Shown: positions 16,889-24,409 of the stretch, one piece after another
Position numbering within the stretch: the stretch's first letter is position 1
Layout of the letters: each line of letters opens with the position of its first letter
Assembly: GCA_037444845.1 (NCBI GenBank)
Contig: JBBILQ010000013.1
Location: 1-51,641, forward strand
Source of the DNA: JARYMI01 sp037444845
GTDB taxonomy: Bacteria > Acidobacteriota > Aminicenantia > Aminicenantales > UBA8522
Direction: 5' to 3'
DNA: 51,641 nt
Made by a program: the position numbers and the translations under genes
Notes under the pieces: model-generated
What the model was told of the DNA's origin: nothing
The model's input: the letters and a program-made list of their open reading frames with translations, nothing else
Database searches by the model: none

Positions 16889-17677
16889 TCATTCGATCTT
16901 CTCAGCCCTTTTTCGGCCGCGCTTCCACGGCCGAGCATAATAAAATCTTGAAAATGCATCGTAGACCTTCTCGAGATGCCCAGCAGGAATGCCAGCCAGG
17001 TTAGGGGAAACGAAAGTCGGCGGAAGCATTCCCTTTTTCGCCAGGATCGACCCCGTCTCCGCGACCAATGACATGGCGACGGCCACAGCGGCCACAGTTG
17101 AGCCCGCTGCCACTTTTTCCAGCCGTCCGACGTCAACAAGCGCATCCTCGGCCGGCGTGCAGTTATCAATGGCCACATCGGCCAGGTCGGAAAGATAAAG
17201 GCCAGTCGAATGCTTCGGCTTAGAGACCTTGCGGTTGGCGTGAGAAGAGACGGCAATAATCTTGAGCCCTTTCTTTTTCGCTTCGATGGCCATCTCGACC
17301 GGGGCGGCGTTCAGCCCTCCGTGGGAGAAGACGAGCAGACAGTCGCGCCGCTCGAGCGGATAACTCTCGAGAAAAACCCTTGCATAGCCTTCCTGCCGTT
17401 CCAGCCAGAGAAGCTCCCGCGCTCCGCCCGGCCCGATGACGTTGAACCACATCAGCCTCGGGTCGTAAAGCGGGAAGAACCCGACAAAGCTCCCGTAGCG
17501 CGGAAAAATATCCTGGACAGGAATGACGGAGTGTCCGCTGCCGAACATGTAAACCCTCCCTCCGCGTGCGACAGACCTGGCCATGATTCTTGAAGCTGCC
17601 CGGATATTATGCAACTCTTGGGTCTTGATTTTTTCCAGGATTTCCTGAATTTTGTTCAAGTATTCCAGCGAAGACAT
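16889..17677 (-). CDS. SIS-domain sugar-phosphate-binding protein
   Basis: A 262-residue protein of the UPF0309-like single-SIS-domain group. ATG 17677 was chosen for its AGGGAAA ribosome binding site and because MSSLEYLNKIQEILEKI is the family's usual beginning. The phosphosugar-binding segment is GGRVYMFGSGHSVIPVQDIF (about residues 43-62), and a second conserved part is CLLVFSHGGLNAAPVEMAIEAKKKG. SIS domains isomerise or bind phosphosugars. The precise reaction of this group is not established, although it is commonly found in amino-sugar operons. It is 46 bases upstream of the MFS gene and probably co-transcribed with it. It is divergent from the VapBC pair. Confidence 0.85.
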   Translation of the reverse strand: MSSLEYLNKIQEILEKIKTQELHNIRAASRIMARSVARGGRVYMFGSGHSVIPVQDIFPRYGSFVGFFPLYDPRLMWFNVIGPGGARELLWLERQEGYARVFLESYPLERRDCLLVFSHGGLNAAPVEMAIEAKKKGLKIIAVSSHANRKVSKPKHSTGLYLSDLADVAIDNCTPAEDALVDVGRLEKVAAGSTVAAVAVAMSLVAETGSILAKKGMLPPTFVSPNLAGIPAGHLEKVYDAFSRFYYARPWKRGRKRAEKIE

Positions 17678-17784
17678 TGTTTTTTCCCTTTCTTTCCCTG
17701 AAAATCTCTGAACGTGCCACCGCTTCAATATAGAATCCTCACTCGGGCGTGTCAATCAGGTTCTTGCCAAAAGCTCTGCTGAAC

Positions 17785-17909
17785 GATTTTGAAATAAACG
17801 CTGGGAATAGAGAAGTCTTGGGGCATCCCCATTGTCTCTGTGAATGGATGGACGATTTTGAAGATTTTGAAATACACGACTTTTTATAATAATATCTTGA
17901 AATTTTCAA
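17785..17909. promoter_or_regulatory. Repeats and palindrome upstream of vapBC
   Basis: Two near-identical 16-base direct repeats, GATTTTGAAATAAACG (17785-17800) and GATTTTGAAATACACG (17863-17878), and a perfect palindrome TTGAAA-T-TTTCAA (17897-17909) lie between the SIS gene and vapB. The palindrome is 22 bases before the vapB ATG. VapBC complexes usually repress their own promoter, so these are candidate binding sites. Confidence 0.5.
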
Positions 17910-17931
17910 ATTTATCTTGTATAGTGGAGGC

Positions 17932-18171
17932 ATGAAAAAAATGCAAACAACTCTTTCCAAGCGAGGCCAGACTGTTGTCCCCGCACTCATTCGAAAACGC
18001 CATCATATTCAGGAAGGCGACAAGCTGGTTTGGGTCGATGACGGAGAAACGCTCAAGATTATTCCTGTCCCTAAAGATCCAGTTCTTGCGCTAAAGGGAA
18101 TTGCTGAGAAAGAGCGCTTGACGCAAGAGTTGATGAAGTATCGCCGTGAGGAGCGGTCGCGTGAGCGTTGA
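17932..18171 (+). CDS. vapB: AbrB-type antitoxin of a VapBC module
   Basis: A 79-residue protein with an N-terminal swapped-hairpin (AbrB/SpoVT/MazE-like) DNA-binding domain: MQTTLSKRGQTVVPALIRKR, then EGDKLVWVDDGETLKIIPV. A charged C-terminal tail (ELMKYRREERSRER) should wrap the toxin. ATG 17932 follows GTGGAGG with 5-base spacing. The stop overlaps the start of vapC by 11 bases, the normal coupling in type II modules. It should neutralise VapC and autoregulate the pair through the upstream repeats. The promoter region is AT-rich compared with neighbouring catabolic genes, consistent with acquisition. Confidence 0.88.
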   Translation: MKKMQTTLSKRGQTVVPALIRKRHHIQEGDKLVWVDDGETLKIIPVPKDPVLALKGIAEKERLTQELMKYRREERSRER

Positions 18172-18568
18172 GCGCTATGTGCTGGACACATCCGCCCTGT
18201 TCGCTTTCATGACGGGCGAAAAAGGCGTGGACCTCGTCGAAGAAATTCTGACCGGCAAAAACAACCGCGTCTTCATTCCCTGGCCAGTTCTCTTTGAAAT
18301 ATATTACATCACGAGGCGAACGCGTGGCGAAAAAGAAGCTGACAGACGCTATGTCCTAACCAAGGAATTGCCTGTCATCATTCTCTGGCAGATAGAAGAG
18401 CCAGATCTTCTGACCTTGGCACGATTCAAAGCCTTGTTCAAGGTTTCGTTTGCCGATTCCATCATCGCCGCAGCCGCCTTCCGACTGGATGCCATTCTCG
18501 TCCATAAAGACCCTGAGTATGAACCCTTGGCCAGGATGATCAGGCTCAGGTCCCTGTTGAAGTCGTAG
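18161..18568 (+). CDS. vapC: PIN-domain ribonuclease toxin
   Basis: A 135-residue PIN-domain protein, full length for VapC. The acidic metal-binding residues are present: D9 in VLDTSALFAF, E46 in WPVLFEIYYITRR, D99 in FADSIIAAAA and D117 in VHKDPEYE. I chose GTG 18161 because GAGGAG stands seven bases before it; an in-frame GTG at 18146 is possible but has no comparable signal. It should cleave RNA when freed from the antitoxin. The module looks intact, in contrast to the broken vapC at 39658. Confidence 0.9.
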   Translation: MSVERYVLDTSALFAFMTGEKGVDLVEEILTGKNNRVFIPWPVLFEIYYITRRTRGEKEADRRYVLTKELPVIILWQIEEPDLLTLARFKALFKVSFADSIIAAAAFRLDAILVHKDPEYEPLARMIRLRSLLKS

Positions 18569-18601
18569 TTAAGATAACGTCTCCGGAGCGCCGGCCTTTA
18601 T

Positions 18602-19789
18602 TCAGGCGGCTAAGATATCGTGGGCGTGCATCAGCCGCGCCTTGACGTTCAGCCCATAGGGACAGGCGTTCTTGCAATATCCGGCGCAATTCGAGCAGAT
18701 GAGCGGCTTCTGCCCGGCCTCCATTGCCGCGTAATAGCTCATCGCTTCGCTTTCCATCCCGTAATTCTCAAAGTACATGGCATAGCGGAGCACATCGTTG
18801 ACGGCGACGTTATGCGGACAAGCAGACAGGCATTCACTGCAGCTCACCCTGCAATAGAGATGGTGCGCAAGCTGCTGGTAACGGGCAATTATCCCGAGCG
18901 CTGCCCGGTCGAGCGGGCGGTCAGAGGCGGCGACGTATTCTTCGACGTGGGAGTAGCTGCTCATTGTCGGGATGCAGGTATCGATATCGGGGTTGGACAT
19001 GACCCAGCGAATCGCGGCCTGGGGGTAGCTGACCTCCGGGCTGACCAGTCCTTTCAGGTTTCCCTGCATGCCGCCGGCGAAGATCTTCATGGCCACGGTT
19101 CCGATGCCTTTCTCTCGAATTGCCTTGATAAGAGGCTCGATCTTTTTTCCTTCCATATGGTTATACATGAAAAGGACAACCTGGCCGAAATCCGAATCTA
19201 ACGCCTGTTTCAACGTAACCTCGGCGTTGTGCGTCGAGAACGCGGTAAACCTGACCTTCCCGTCCTTTTTCAACTGATCGTAGGCGGACATGATTTCCTG
19301 GTTGTTGAGGACGAGAGAGAGGTCGCTCAACCCATGAATCATCGCGATGTCCACATAATCGGACTGGAGACGTTTAAGACTTTCTTCCATCCGCTTGATC
19401 ACGGCCTCCTTTTCAATTTTCTGGCGAAAGTCGTAACCGTGCTTGGTGGTGATGATGACCTTGCTCCGGACTTCCTTGAGAGCCTGCCCGACGTAGGCCT
19501 CCCCTTTCATCCGGAGGTAGCTTTCGGCCGTGTCGAAATGATTAACCCCGCATTCGTAGGCATAACGGAGGACGTTGCCTTCAAAAAGGGAGATGGCGCC
19601 GCAGCTGACATCCGAGACCTTGAGCCCTGTTTTGCCCAGAGAATTGTATTTTTTAATCTTGGGCACGGCAAACTCGCTCTTATCCGGCAGGTTTTCACCC
19701 TGGCCAGCTCTTGCCCGCTGCGGAAGTCCGAGACCTAAAACGCCCGAAGCGAGCGCCGTGATGAAATTCCTTCTTTTGATGCGAGACAT
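18602..19789 (-). CDS. Exported aldo/keto reductase with C-terminal Fe-S motifs
   Basis: A 395-residue protein. It begins with a twin-arginine-like signal (R6-R7-N-F, then an ASGVLGLGLPQRARA hydrophobic region). The aldo/keto reductase barrel spans about 45-320 with the catalytic tetrad visible: D and Y in HFDTAESYLR, K in VIITTKHGY, H in IAMIHGLSD. The C-terminus carries two cysteine clusters, CRVSCSECLSACP and CSNCAGYCKNACP, typical of 4Fe-4S binding. Tat export fits a folded, cofactor-loaded enzyme, here probably an NAD(P)-type or Fe-S-linked sugar oxidoreductase. The start has AGGAGG seven bases upstream. It lies 25 bases downstream of the LolA/PDZ-like gene and probably shares its transcript. 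Confidence 0.87.
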   Translation of the reverse strand: MSRIKRRNFITALASGVLGLGLPQRARAGQGENLPDKSEFAVPKIKKYNSLGKTGLKVSDVSCGAISLFEGNVLRYAYECGVNHFDTAESYLRMKGEAYVGQALKEVRSKVIITTKHGYDFRQKIEKEAVIKRMEESLKRLQSDYVDIAMIHGLSDLSLVLNNQEIMSAYDQLKKDGKVRFTAFSTHNAEVTLKQALDSDFGQVVLFMYNHMEGKKIEPLIKAIREKGIGTVAMKIFAGGMQGNLKGLVSPEVSYPQAAIRWVMSNPDIDTCIPTMSSYSHVEEYVAASDRPLDRAALGIIARYQQLAHHLYCRVSCSECLSACPHNVAVNDVLRYAMYFENYGMESEAMSYYAAMEAGQKPLICSNCAGYCKNACPYGLNVKARLMHAHDILAA

Positions 19790-19814
19790 CGTGTACCTCC
19801 TAAGTTTACTTCCT

Positions 19815-20885
19815 TTATTTCTTCCTGATCTCGATCGACGCCAGCGGTTTCAGGCTGGCCGCGATATCTTTCGTGTCGACGCCAACAAACTGAAGCACGT
19901 AGGTTTCGCCGCCCCGGGGCGGGATTGTCATCAACCGCGCGCCTTTGGCCAGTTCGCTCTGATCCGGCATTTCTTGAGCCGAGGCATAGAAAACGAGTCC
20001 TGATTCGATTCCGTTGACCAGAAAAGTCAGCCTGTCGCCTGTCTTGAGCCCGGCCTTCCCGACATCAGCCAGCGTCCAATTCGTGATGATAGTCAAGCCG
20101 TAAGGGGAGGATCTCGAATCGATGACATTTCCTTTCAACGCACCGGCTGCAACTTCAGTCGTCCCGATGTTGACGTCGAGGCGAGAGAAGAAATCCTCAG
20201 TCAGAGGCTGGTTTGTCGCGACCTCAGCAACTTCAGCCAAGCTTCCGCGCGCCCCTCCTACCCGGGAGCTGAACCAGGAAAGGGGGATTTTCAAGCCTTC
20301 GGCTTCTTCGAAAGGGGCAAAATCATAATTGACTTCGTGTTTTTCACCCTCGGGGGTCAGGCCCTGGAAGACAAGCCTTTTCAGGGTGAAATCATCCGTG
20401 CGCAGGAAAAAATCGACCTGGACGGCTCCAGTCTTTGTCATTGTCAGATGGTAAAGTTTTTCCACTCCGTAAGTCTTTATTCCTTCGAGCTTGAGCTTGC
20501 CTTCGAATTTTCTCAGGGAAAAAAGCCCGGCATAGAGCGTGGCCAGCGTCTGGTACACGGTTTTTTGAGGGTCCGCAATCTCAGTGATAGCGTTGTACGA
20601 GTTCTTCTGGACTCGATCCCGCTTAACCAGGATGACTTCTGTCACCACAGGTTCTTTGCCGCTGATGAGCTTGAGTTCTCCGCTCGCCAGGACAACCGCC
20701 CGTGTTGTACCTGTTCTGAACGAGAAATTCAGGACCTGGTCAAGCTTTTGCCCTCCGCCCGAAGCTTCGAGGTTCTTTTGGAGGATTTCTCCAACGGCAA
20801 AATCAGCTCCTCTCACACCCAAGAACAAAACTGCCATAAACGCCGGAAGGATAATCCAAAACCCGGTCCGTCCCGTTTTCGTCAT
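19815..20885 (-). CDS. Exported LolA-like/PDZ-like protein, hypothetical
   Basis: A 356-residue protein with a signal peptide (residues 1-26). Residues about 30-200 begin AVGEILQKNLEASGGGQKLD and read as an extended beta fold like outer-membrane lipoprotein carrier proteins. The C-terminal third contains a PDZ-like segment (LADVGKAGLKTGDRLTFLVNG) followed by GARLMTIPPRGGETYVLQFVG. No catalytic residues stand out. Periplasmic lipid, lipoprotein or peptide handling is possible. It is followed closely by the exported aldo/keto reductase and preceded, 107 bases away, by an S9 peptidase gene. I do not recognise a named family for the full length. Confidence 0.7.
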   Translation of the reverse strand: MTKTGRTGFWIILPAFMAVLFLGVRGADFAVGEILQKNLEASGGGQKLDQVLNFSFRTGTTRAVVLASGELKLISGKEPVVTEVILVKRDRVQKNSYNAITEIADPQKTVYQTLATLYAGLFSLRKFEGKLKLEGIKTYGVEKLYHLTMTKTGAVQVDFFLRTDDFTLKRLVFQGLTPEGEKHEVNYDFAPFEEAEGLKIPLSWFSSRVGGARGSLAEVAEVATNQPLTEDFFSRLDVNIGTTEVAAGALKGNVIDSRSSPYGLTIITNWTLADVGKAGLKTGDRLTFLVNGIESGLVFYASAQEMPDQSELAKGARLMTIPPRGGETYVLQFVGVDTKDIAASLKPLASIEIRKK

Positions 20886-20992
20886 GTTTCTCTCCTTCCA
20901 ATTATTCGCGCCCCGCTATTTTAGCAGATTAAGAGTGCTAAGGCCAGCCGCCCGTTTTTTAACCCGATTCTCAACTCGCGCAGCTAAATTGA

Positions 20993-23032
20993 CTATTTTA
21001 ACCACTGGTCCAGCCAGCCGATGACGGTCTCGTGCCAGAGTATAGAATTGTGGGGCTTGAGAACCCAGTGGTTTTCGTCGGGAAAATAAAGGAGCTTGGA
21101 AGGAATCCCGCGGCGCTGGAGAGCGTTGAACGTCCCGATTCCCTGGGTGTCGACGACTCGATAATCCAGAGCCCCGTGGATGACCAGCATCGGCGTCTTC
21201 CAATTCTTGACAAAGTTAACCGGGTTGTGCTTTTCGTAGCCCTGCGGGTTTTCCCACGGCGTCCCCATGTGGTCCCATTCAGGGAACCAGAGTTCCTCGG
21301 TGGCGTAGTAAGCCATTCGCTCGTCGAGGTTTCCGTCATGGTTGACCAGGCACTTGAAGCGGTCCGGCCAGTTGCCGGCGATCCAGTTGACCATGTAGCC
21401 CCCGAAAGAGGCGCCGAGAGCGCCGACCCGGCTTCCATCCATCCAGGCGTATTTTTTCAAGGCCGCTTCCAAGCCCTTTTTGAGGTCTTCAAGAGGCTTG
21501 CCGCCCCAGTCGCCTCGGATGGAGTCGCAAAACGCCTGTCCATAACCGACCGAACCGTGGAAATCGACCATGACCGCCGCGTAGCCGGCTCCTGCATAGG
21601 CCTGAGGATTCCAGCGGTAGTGGAAGCTGTTCCCGAAGGAACTCTGCGGGCCTCCGTGGATGAGAAAGGCGACCGGATATTTTTTCGAGGAGTCAAAATC
21701 CACAGGCTTGACCACATAGCAATAGACGGTCTCATTTTTCCAGCCGCCAAACGTGAACTGTTCATAGTCTCCCATTCGCGCGGCAGCGACCTTTTTTGCG
21801 TTGATAGAAGTCACAGCCTGGATGTCGCTTCCGTCAGGGTTGACCGAATAAATTTCTACGGGAGACTTCAGGTTGTTCATCTCGAGGATGATCCTTTCGC
21901 CGGCAGGAGCCGGAGAGCTGACCGTCCCTTCCTTGACGATGAGGCGGCCTTCTCCTGTCCGGGCATCCACAGCAAATAGGGAAGTCTGCCCGAGGTTGGG
22001 CGCTGCGACATAGAACGTCTCGCCGCCCGGGCTCCAGCAAAAAGAGGAGGGCGAATAGTCCCATTTTTCGGTGAGCGTCCTCGGCTCACCTTCCGGCCAC
22101 GGCTTGAGAACGATCCTTAGCCTGTCTGACTCATATCCGGGGCGGGCCATGGCCAGGTAGGCCAGGGTTTTTCCGTCGGGCGAGAAAAGGGGCATCGTGT
22201 CCGTGGCTTCGTTCTTTTCCGTCAGGCACGCCGGCTTTTTCGACGCATCGATGGGCACAAAATAAAGGTCCAGGTCTGTTGACCACGGCTCCTTGTTGCC
22301 GACGTCGCGGGCTGAGAAGACGAGCCCCTTTCCGTCTGGAGTGAAGGCGATCTCTTCTGTTCCGCCGAAAGGCTTGGAGGGAGTGTCCGCGTCCATATCG
22401 GCCATCAGGTCTCTGGGTTCGCCTCCCTCGAGGGGCATGATAAAAAGGTGCGACCGGCGGCCGTCCTTCCAGGTATCCCAATGACGGATGAAGATCCTTT
22501 CGTACAGCCTGCCGCTTGCCTTCCGGGATTCCACCTGTTTTAATTTTTTCGCTGTTTCGGCCACTGTCTCTCCAGGAAAAACCTCGACCGTAAAGGCGAT
22601 GTGCTTTTTGTCAGGGGAAGTCACGAGGTTCGAGACATCAAGCGGCAGGTCTGTGACCTGTTGAGCCTCTCCCCCGTCCAGGCGAATCCGCCAGACCTGG
22701 GAAGAGCCGGAGCGTGTGGAGAGAAAAAAGATGCATTTGCCGCAGGCCGACCATCGGGGATTAAAATCGGATGCGGGGTGGGAGGTGAGCGGCCTGAGAT
22801 TTTTCCCATCCGCCCCGACCAGCCAGATGTCTGTCCGTCCTCGATTGGCATCTAAATCAGTCTTCCGGAGCGTGAAAACAATCCACTTTCCATCCGGAGA
22901 AACCTGCGAATCCGAAATCCTGTCCATGGCCAGCATGTCGTGGACCGAAAAAGGATGGGTTTCGGCTGGGCCGGCCTGAGAGAAACCCAGGCACATGATC
23001 ATAAGGAAAGTGATAAAAATAAGGCGATTCAT
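20993..23032 (-). CDS. S9 family (prolyl oligopeptidase-like) exported peptidase
   Basis: A 679-residue exported peptidase. A signal peptide covers residues 1-20. Residues about 30-400 are a PD40/WD40-like beta-propeller with repeated SPDGKWIVFTL, SPDKKHIAF and SPDGKTLAYL motifs. The C-terminal alpha/beta-hydrolase carries the catalytic triad S542 (GASFGGYM), D623 (HGALDYRV) and H655 (DENHWVL). It should release dipeptides or short peptides in the periplasm (acylaminoacyl- or dipeptidyl-peptidase type). The ATG at 23032 follows GGAGGATTACC. It is not obviously tied to glycan use, but exported S9 peptidases could process glycoprotein peptides. Confidence 0.92.
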   Translation of the reverse strand: MNRLIFITFLMIMCLGFSQAGPAETHPFSVHDMLAMDRISDSQVSPDGKWIVFTLRKTDLDANRGRTDIWLVGADGKNLRPLTSHPASDFNPRWSACGKCIFFLSTRSGSSQVWRIRLDGGEAQQVTDLPLDVSNLVTSPDKKHIAFTVEVFPGETVAETAKKLKQVESRKASGRLYERIFIRHWDTWKDGRRSHLFIMPLEGGEPRDLMADMDADTPSKPFGGTEEIAFTPDGKGLVFSARDVGNKEPWSTDLDLYFVPIDASKKPACLTEKNEATDTMPLFSPDGKTLAYLAMARPGYESDRLRIVLKPWPEGEPRTLTEKWDYSPSSFCWSPGGETFYVAAPNLGQTSLFAVDARTGEGRLIVKEGTVSSPAPAGERIILEMNNLKSPVEIYSVNPDGSDIQAVTSINAKKVAAARMGDYEQFTFGGWKNETVYCYVVKPVDFDSSKKYPVAFLIHGGPQSSFGNSFHYRWNPQAYAGAGYAAVMVDFHGSVGYGQAFCDSIRGDWGGKPLEDLKKGLEAALKKYAWMDGSRVGALGASFGGYMVNWIAGNWPDRFKCLVNHDGNLDERMAYYATEELWFPEWDHMGTPWENPQGYEKHNPVNFVKNWKTPMLVIHGALDYRVVDTQGIGTFNALQRRGIPSKLLYFPDENHWVLKPHNSILWHETVIGWLDQWLK

Positions 23033-23101
23033 GGTAATCCTCCGTTGATCATTATGGATGCCGGAAATTTACCACAACTCGGGTCCGCCCGCAAACCTCC
23101 A

Positions 23102-24055
23102 CTAAGCGACGCTCAGCCAGGCCAGCCGGCCTGCCCCGTAGAGACCGGCGTTCTCGCCCAGCGCAGACAGGACAATCCTTACTTTGCGGGCAGCGAGCGG
23201 CTGGGCCCACTTCTTGAATTCCTTCTTGACAGGCTTTAGCAAAAAATCACCGGCCTGGAACAGCCCTCCGCCGAGGACAACCATCTCAGGGTTCAGGATG
23301 CTGACGATATTGGCAATTCCCACGGCCAAGTAAGACGAAACCTCGGCGACGATCTTTCGGGCCAGGGGGTCGCCTGACCGGGCGGCTCTAACGACGGTCT
23401 CCGCCGTCACTTTCTCTATTTTCCCCCTGGCCATTTTTCTCATCAAGGAAGGCTGGCCGTCCCGGAGAAGCTCTCGGGCCTTGCGGCCGACCGCGCTGCC
23501 CGCCGCCTCAGCCTCAAAGCACCCCATCCTGACGTATTCTTCTTTAAATTCCCGGTTGAGTCCGAACCAGCCCACAGCTCCGGCGACGCCCTGGCTTCCC
23601 CGGATAAGCCTTCCTCCGGCGATAATCCCGGCGCCTATCCCCGTCCCGACAGCCAGAAAAACGACGTCCTGCTTCCCGCGGGCCGCTCCGAGCCACTGTT
23701 CGCCGAGGACGTAAGCGCTCCGGTCGCTGTCCAAGACAAGAGAGGTTTTTATTTTCTTTTCCAGCCGGCTGCGGAGTGGAAAATGATCCCAGCCAGGAAT
23801 GTTCGGCGCCCAGACCCGCCCGCTTTTCTCGAACACAACGCCAGGGACACAGATGCCGACAGCTCGGACATAGCCGTTTTTGATCCGGGCGAGCTCCTGG
23901 AGTCCTTTTATAATCCCGATGATCTGCCGGACAGGCTCGTCCGCCGTCCCTTTATCGATGGTCGCTCTGGCACGGCCAAGCATCCTTCCATTCTCAGCAA
24001 ACAGAGCCGAGGCAATCTTTGTCCCCCCGACGTCAACAGCCCCACAAAACGCCAT
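23102..24055 (-). CDS. ROK-family sugar kinase
   Basis: A 317-residue ROK protein without a DNA-binding domain, so a kinase rather than a repressor. The ATP-binding segment is GAVDVGGTKIASALF near the N-terminus. The catalytic Asp lies in LDSDRSAYVLGE, and AVGTGIGAGIIAGGRLIRG follows. In most ROK kinases a GEIGH histidine and a CxCGxxGC zinc site come next. Here the region reads GAVGWFGL and later MGCFEAEAAG, so the histidine and most cysteines are missing. I preferred ATG 24055; an upstream in-frame GTG at 24073 would add six residues. Given nagA and nagB nearby, GlcNAc or glucose is a reasonable substrate, but the changed motif makes this uncertain. Confidence 0.85.
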   Translation of the reverse strand: MAFCGAVDVGGTKIASALFAENGRMLGRARATIDKGTADEPVRQIIGIIKGLQELARIKNGYVRAVGICVPGVVFEKSGRVWAPNIPGWDHFPLRSRLEKKIKTSLVLDSDRSAYVLGEQWLGAARGKQDVVFLAVGTGIGAGIIAGGRLIRGSQGVAGAVGWFGLNREFKEEYVRMGCFEAEAAGSAVGRKARELLRDGQPSLMRKMARGKIEKVTAETVVRAARSGDPLARKIVAEVSSYLAVGIANIVSILNPEMVVLGGGLFQAGDFLLKPVKKEFKKWAQPLAARKVRIVLSALGENAGLYGAGRLAWLSVA

Positions 24056-24182
24056 CCTTTCTTCTTTTCTCACCCTTTGCTCATCCTTTCTTCATGCCTT
24101 TCCCCGACAGTCATCTAATTTTAATCGCCCGGCGTACGGCCGTTGCACCCTATGGGTGGCGTGCTTCAGGGGCCGACCTTGC

Positions 24183-24378
24183 CCGAGACGCTGACCTTTA
24201 TTTCCCTCCTGATTGCCCAGGAGGGGTTGGGGAGGTTAATACATAAGAACAAAAACCTGGGAGCGTCTCGGAACGCCGACCCGAGCTTTTGATTCGATTT
24301 ATCTGCCGGCTTGACAATAAATAAGATCGACCGCGACGGGGCGCCGGGGGTGAAGCACGACAGGCCCCGTCGGGTGCT
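24183..24378. other. Structured intergenic region, possible RNA element
   Basis: The 354 bases between the ROK start (24055) and the GH42 stop (24410) hold no credible gene but strong secondary structure. A 10-bp perfect inverted repeat CCGAGACGCT / AGCGTCTCGG (24183-24192 with 24262-24271) encloses an 8-bp hairpin CCCTCCTG / CAGGAGGG (24204-24225). To the right, GACGGGG / CCCCGTC (24335-24341 with 24365-24371) competes with AGCACGAC / GTC-GTGCT (24354-24361 with 24369-24378). It would be the 3' region of the GH42 transcript or the leader of the ROK gene. Confidence 0.45.
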
Positions 24379-24409
24379 ACTCTTAGCAAAACGTGCCCGG
24401 ACATCATCG

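Noticed and set aside
16843..17256. Upstream extension of the MFS transporter frame (138 extra codons)
   Set aside because: It overlaps the SIS gene on the same strand in another frame, is Arg/Trp-rich nonsense, and ATG 16842 has a strong ribosome binding site.
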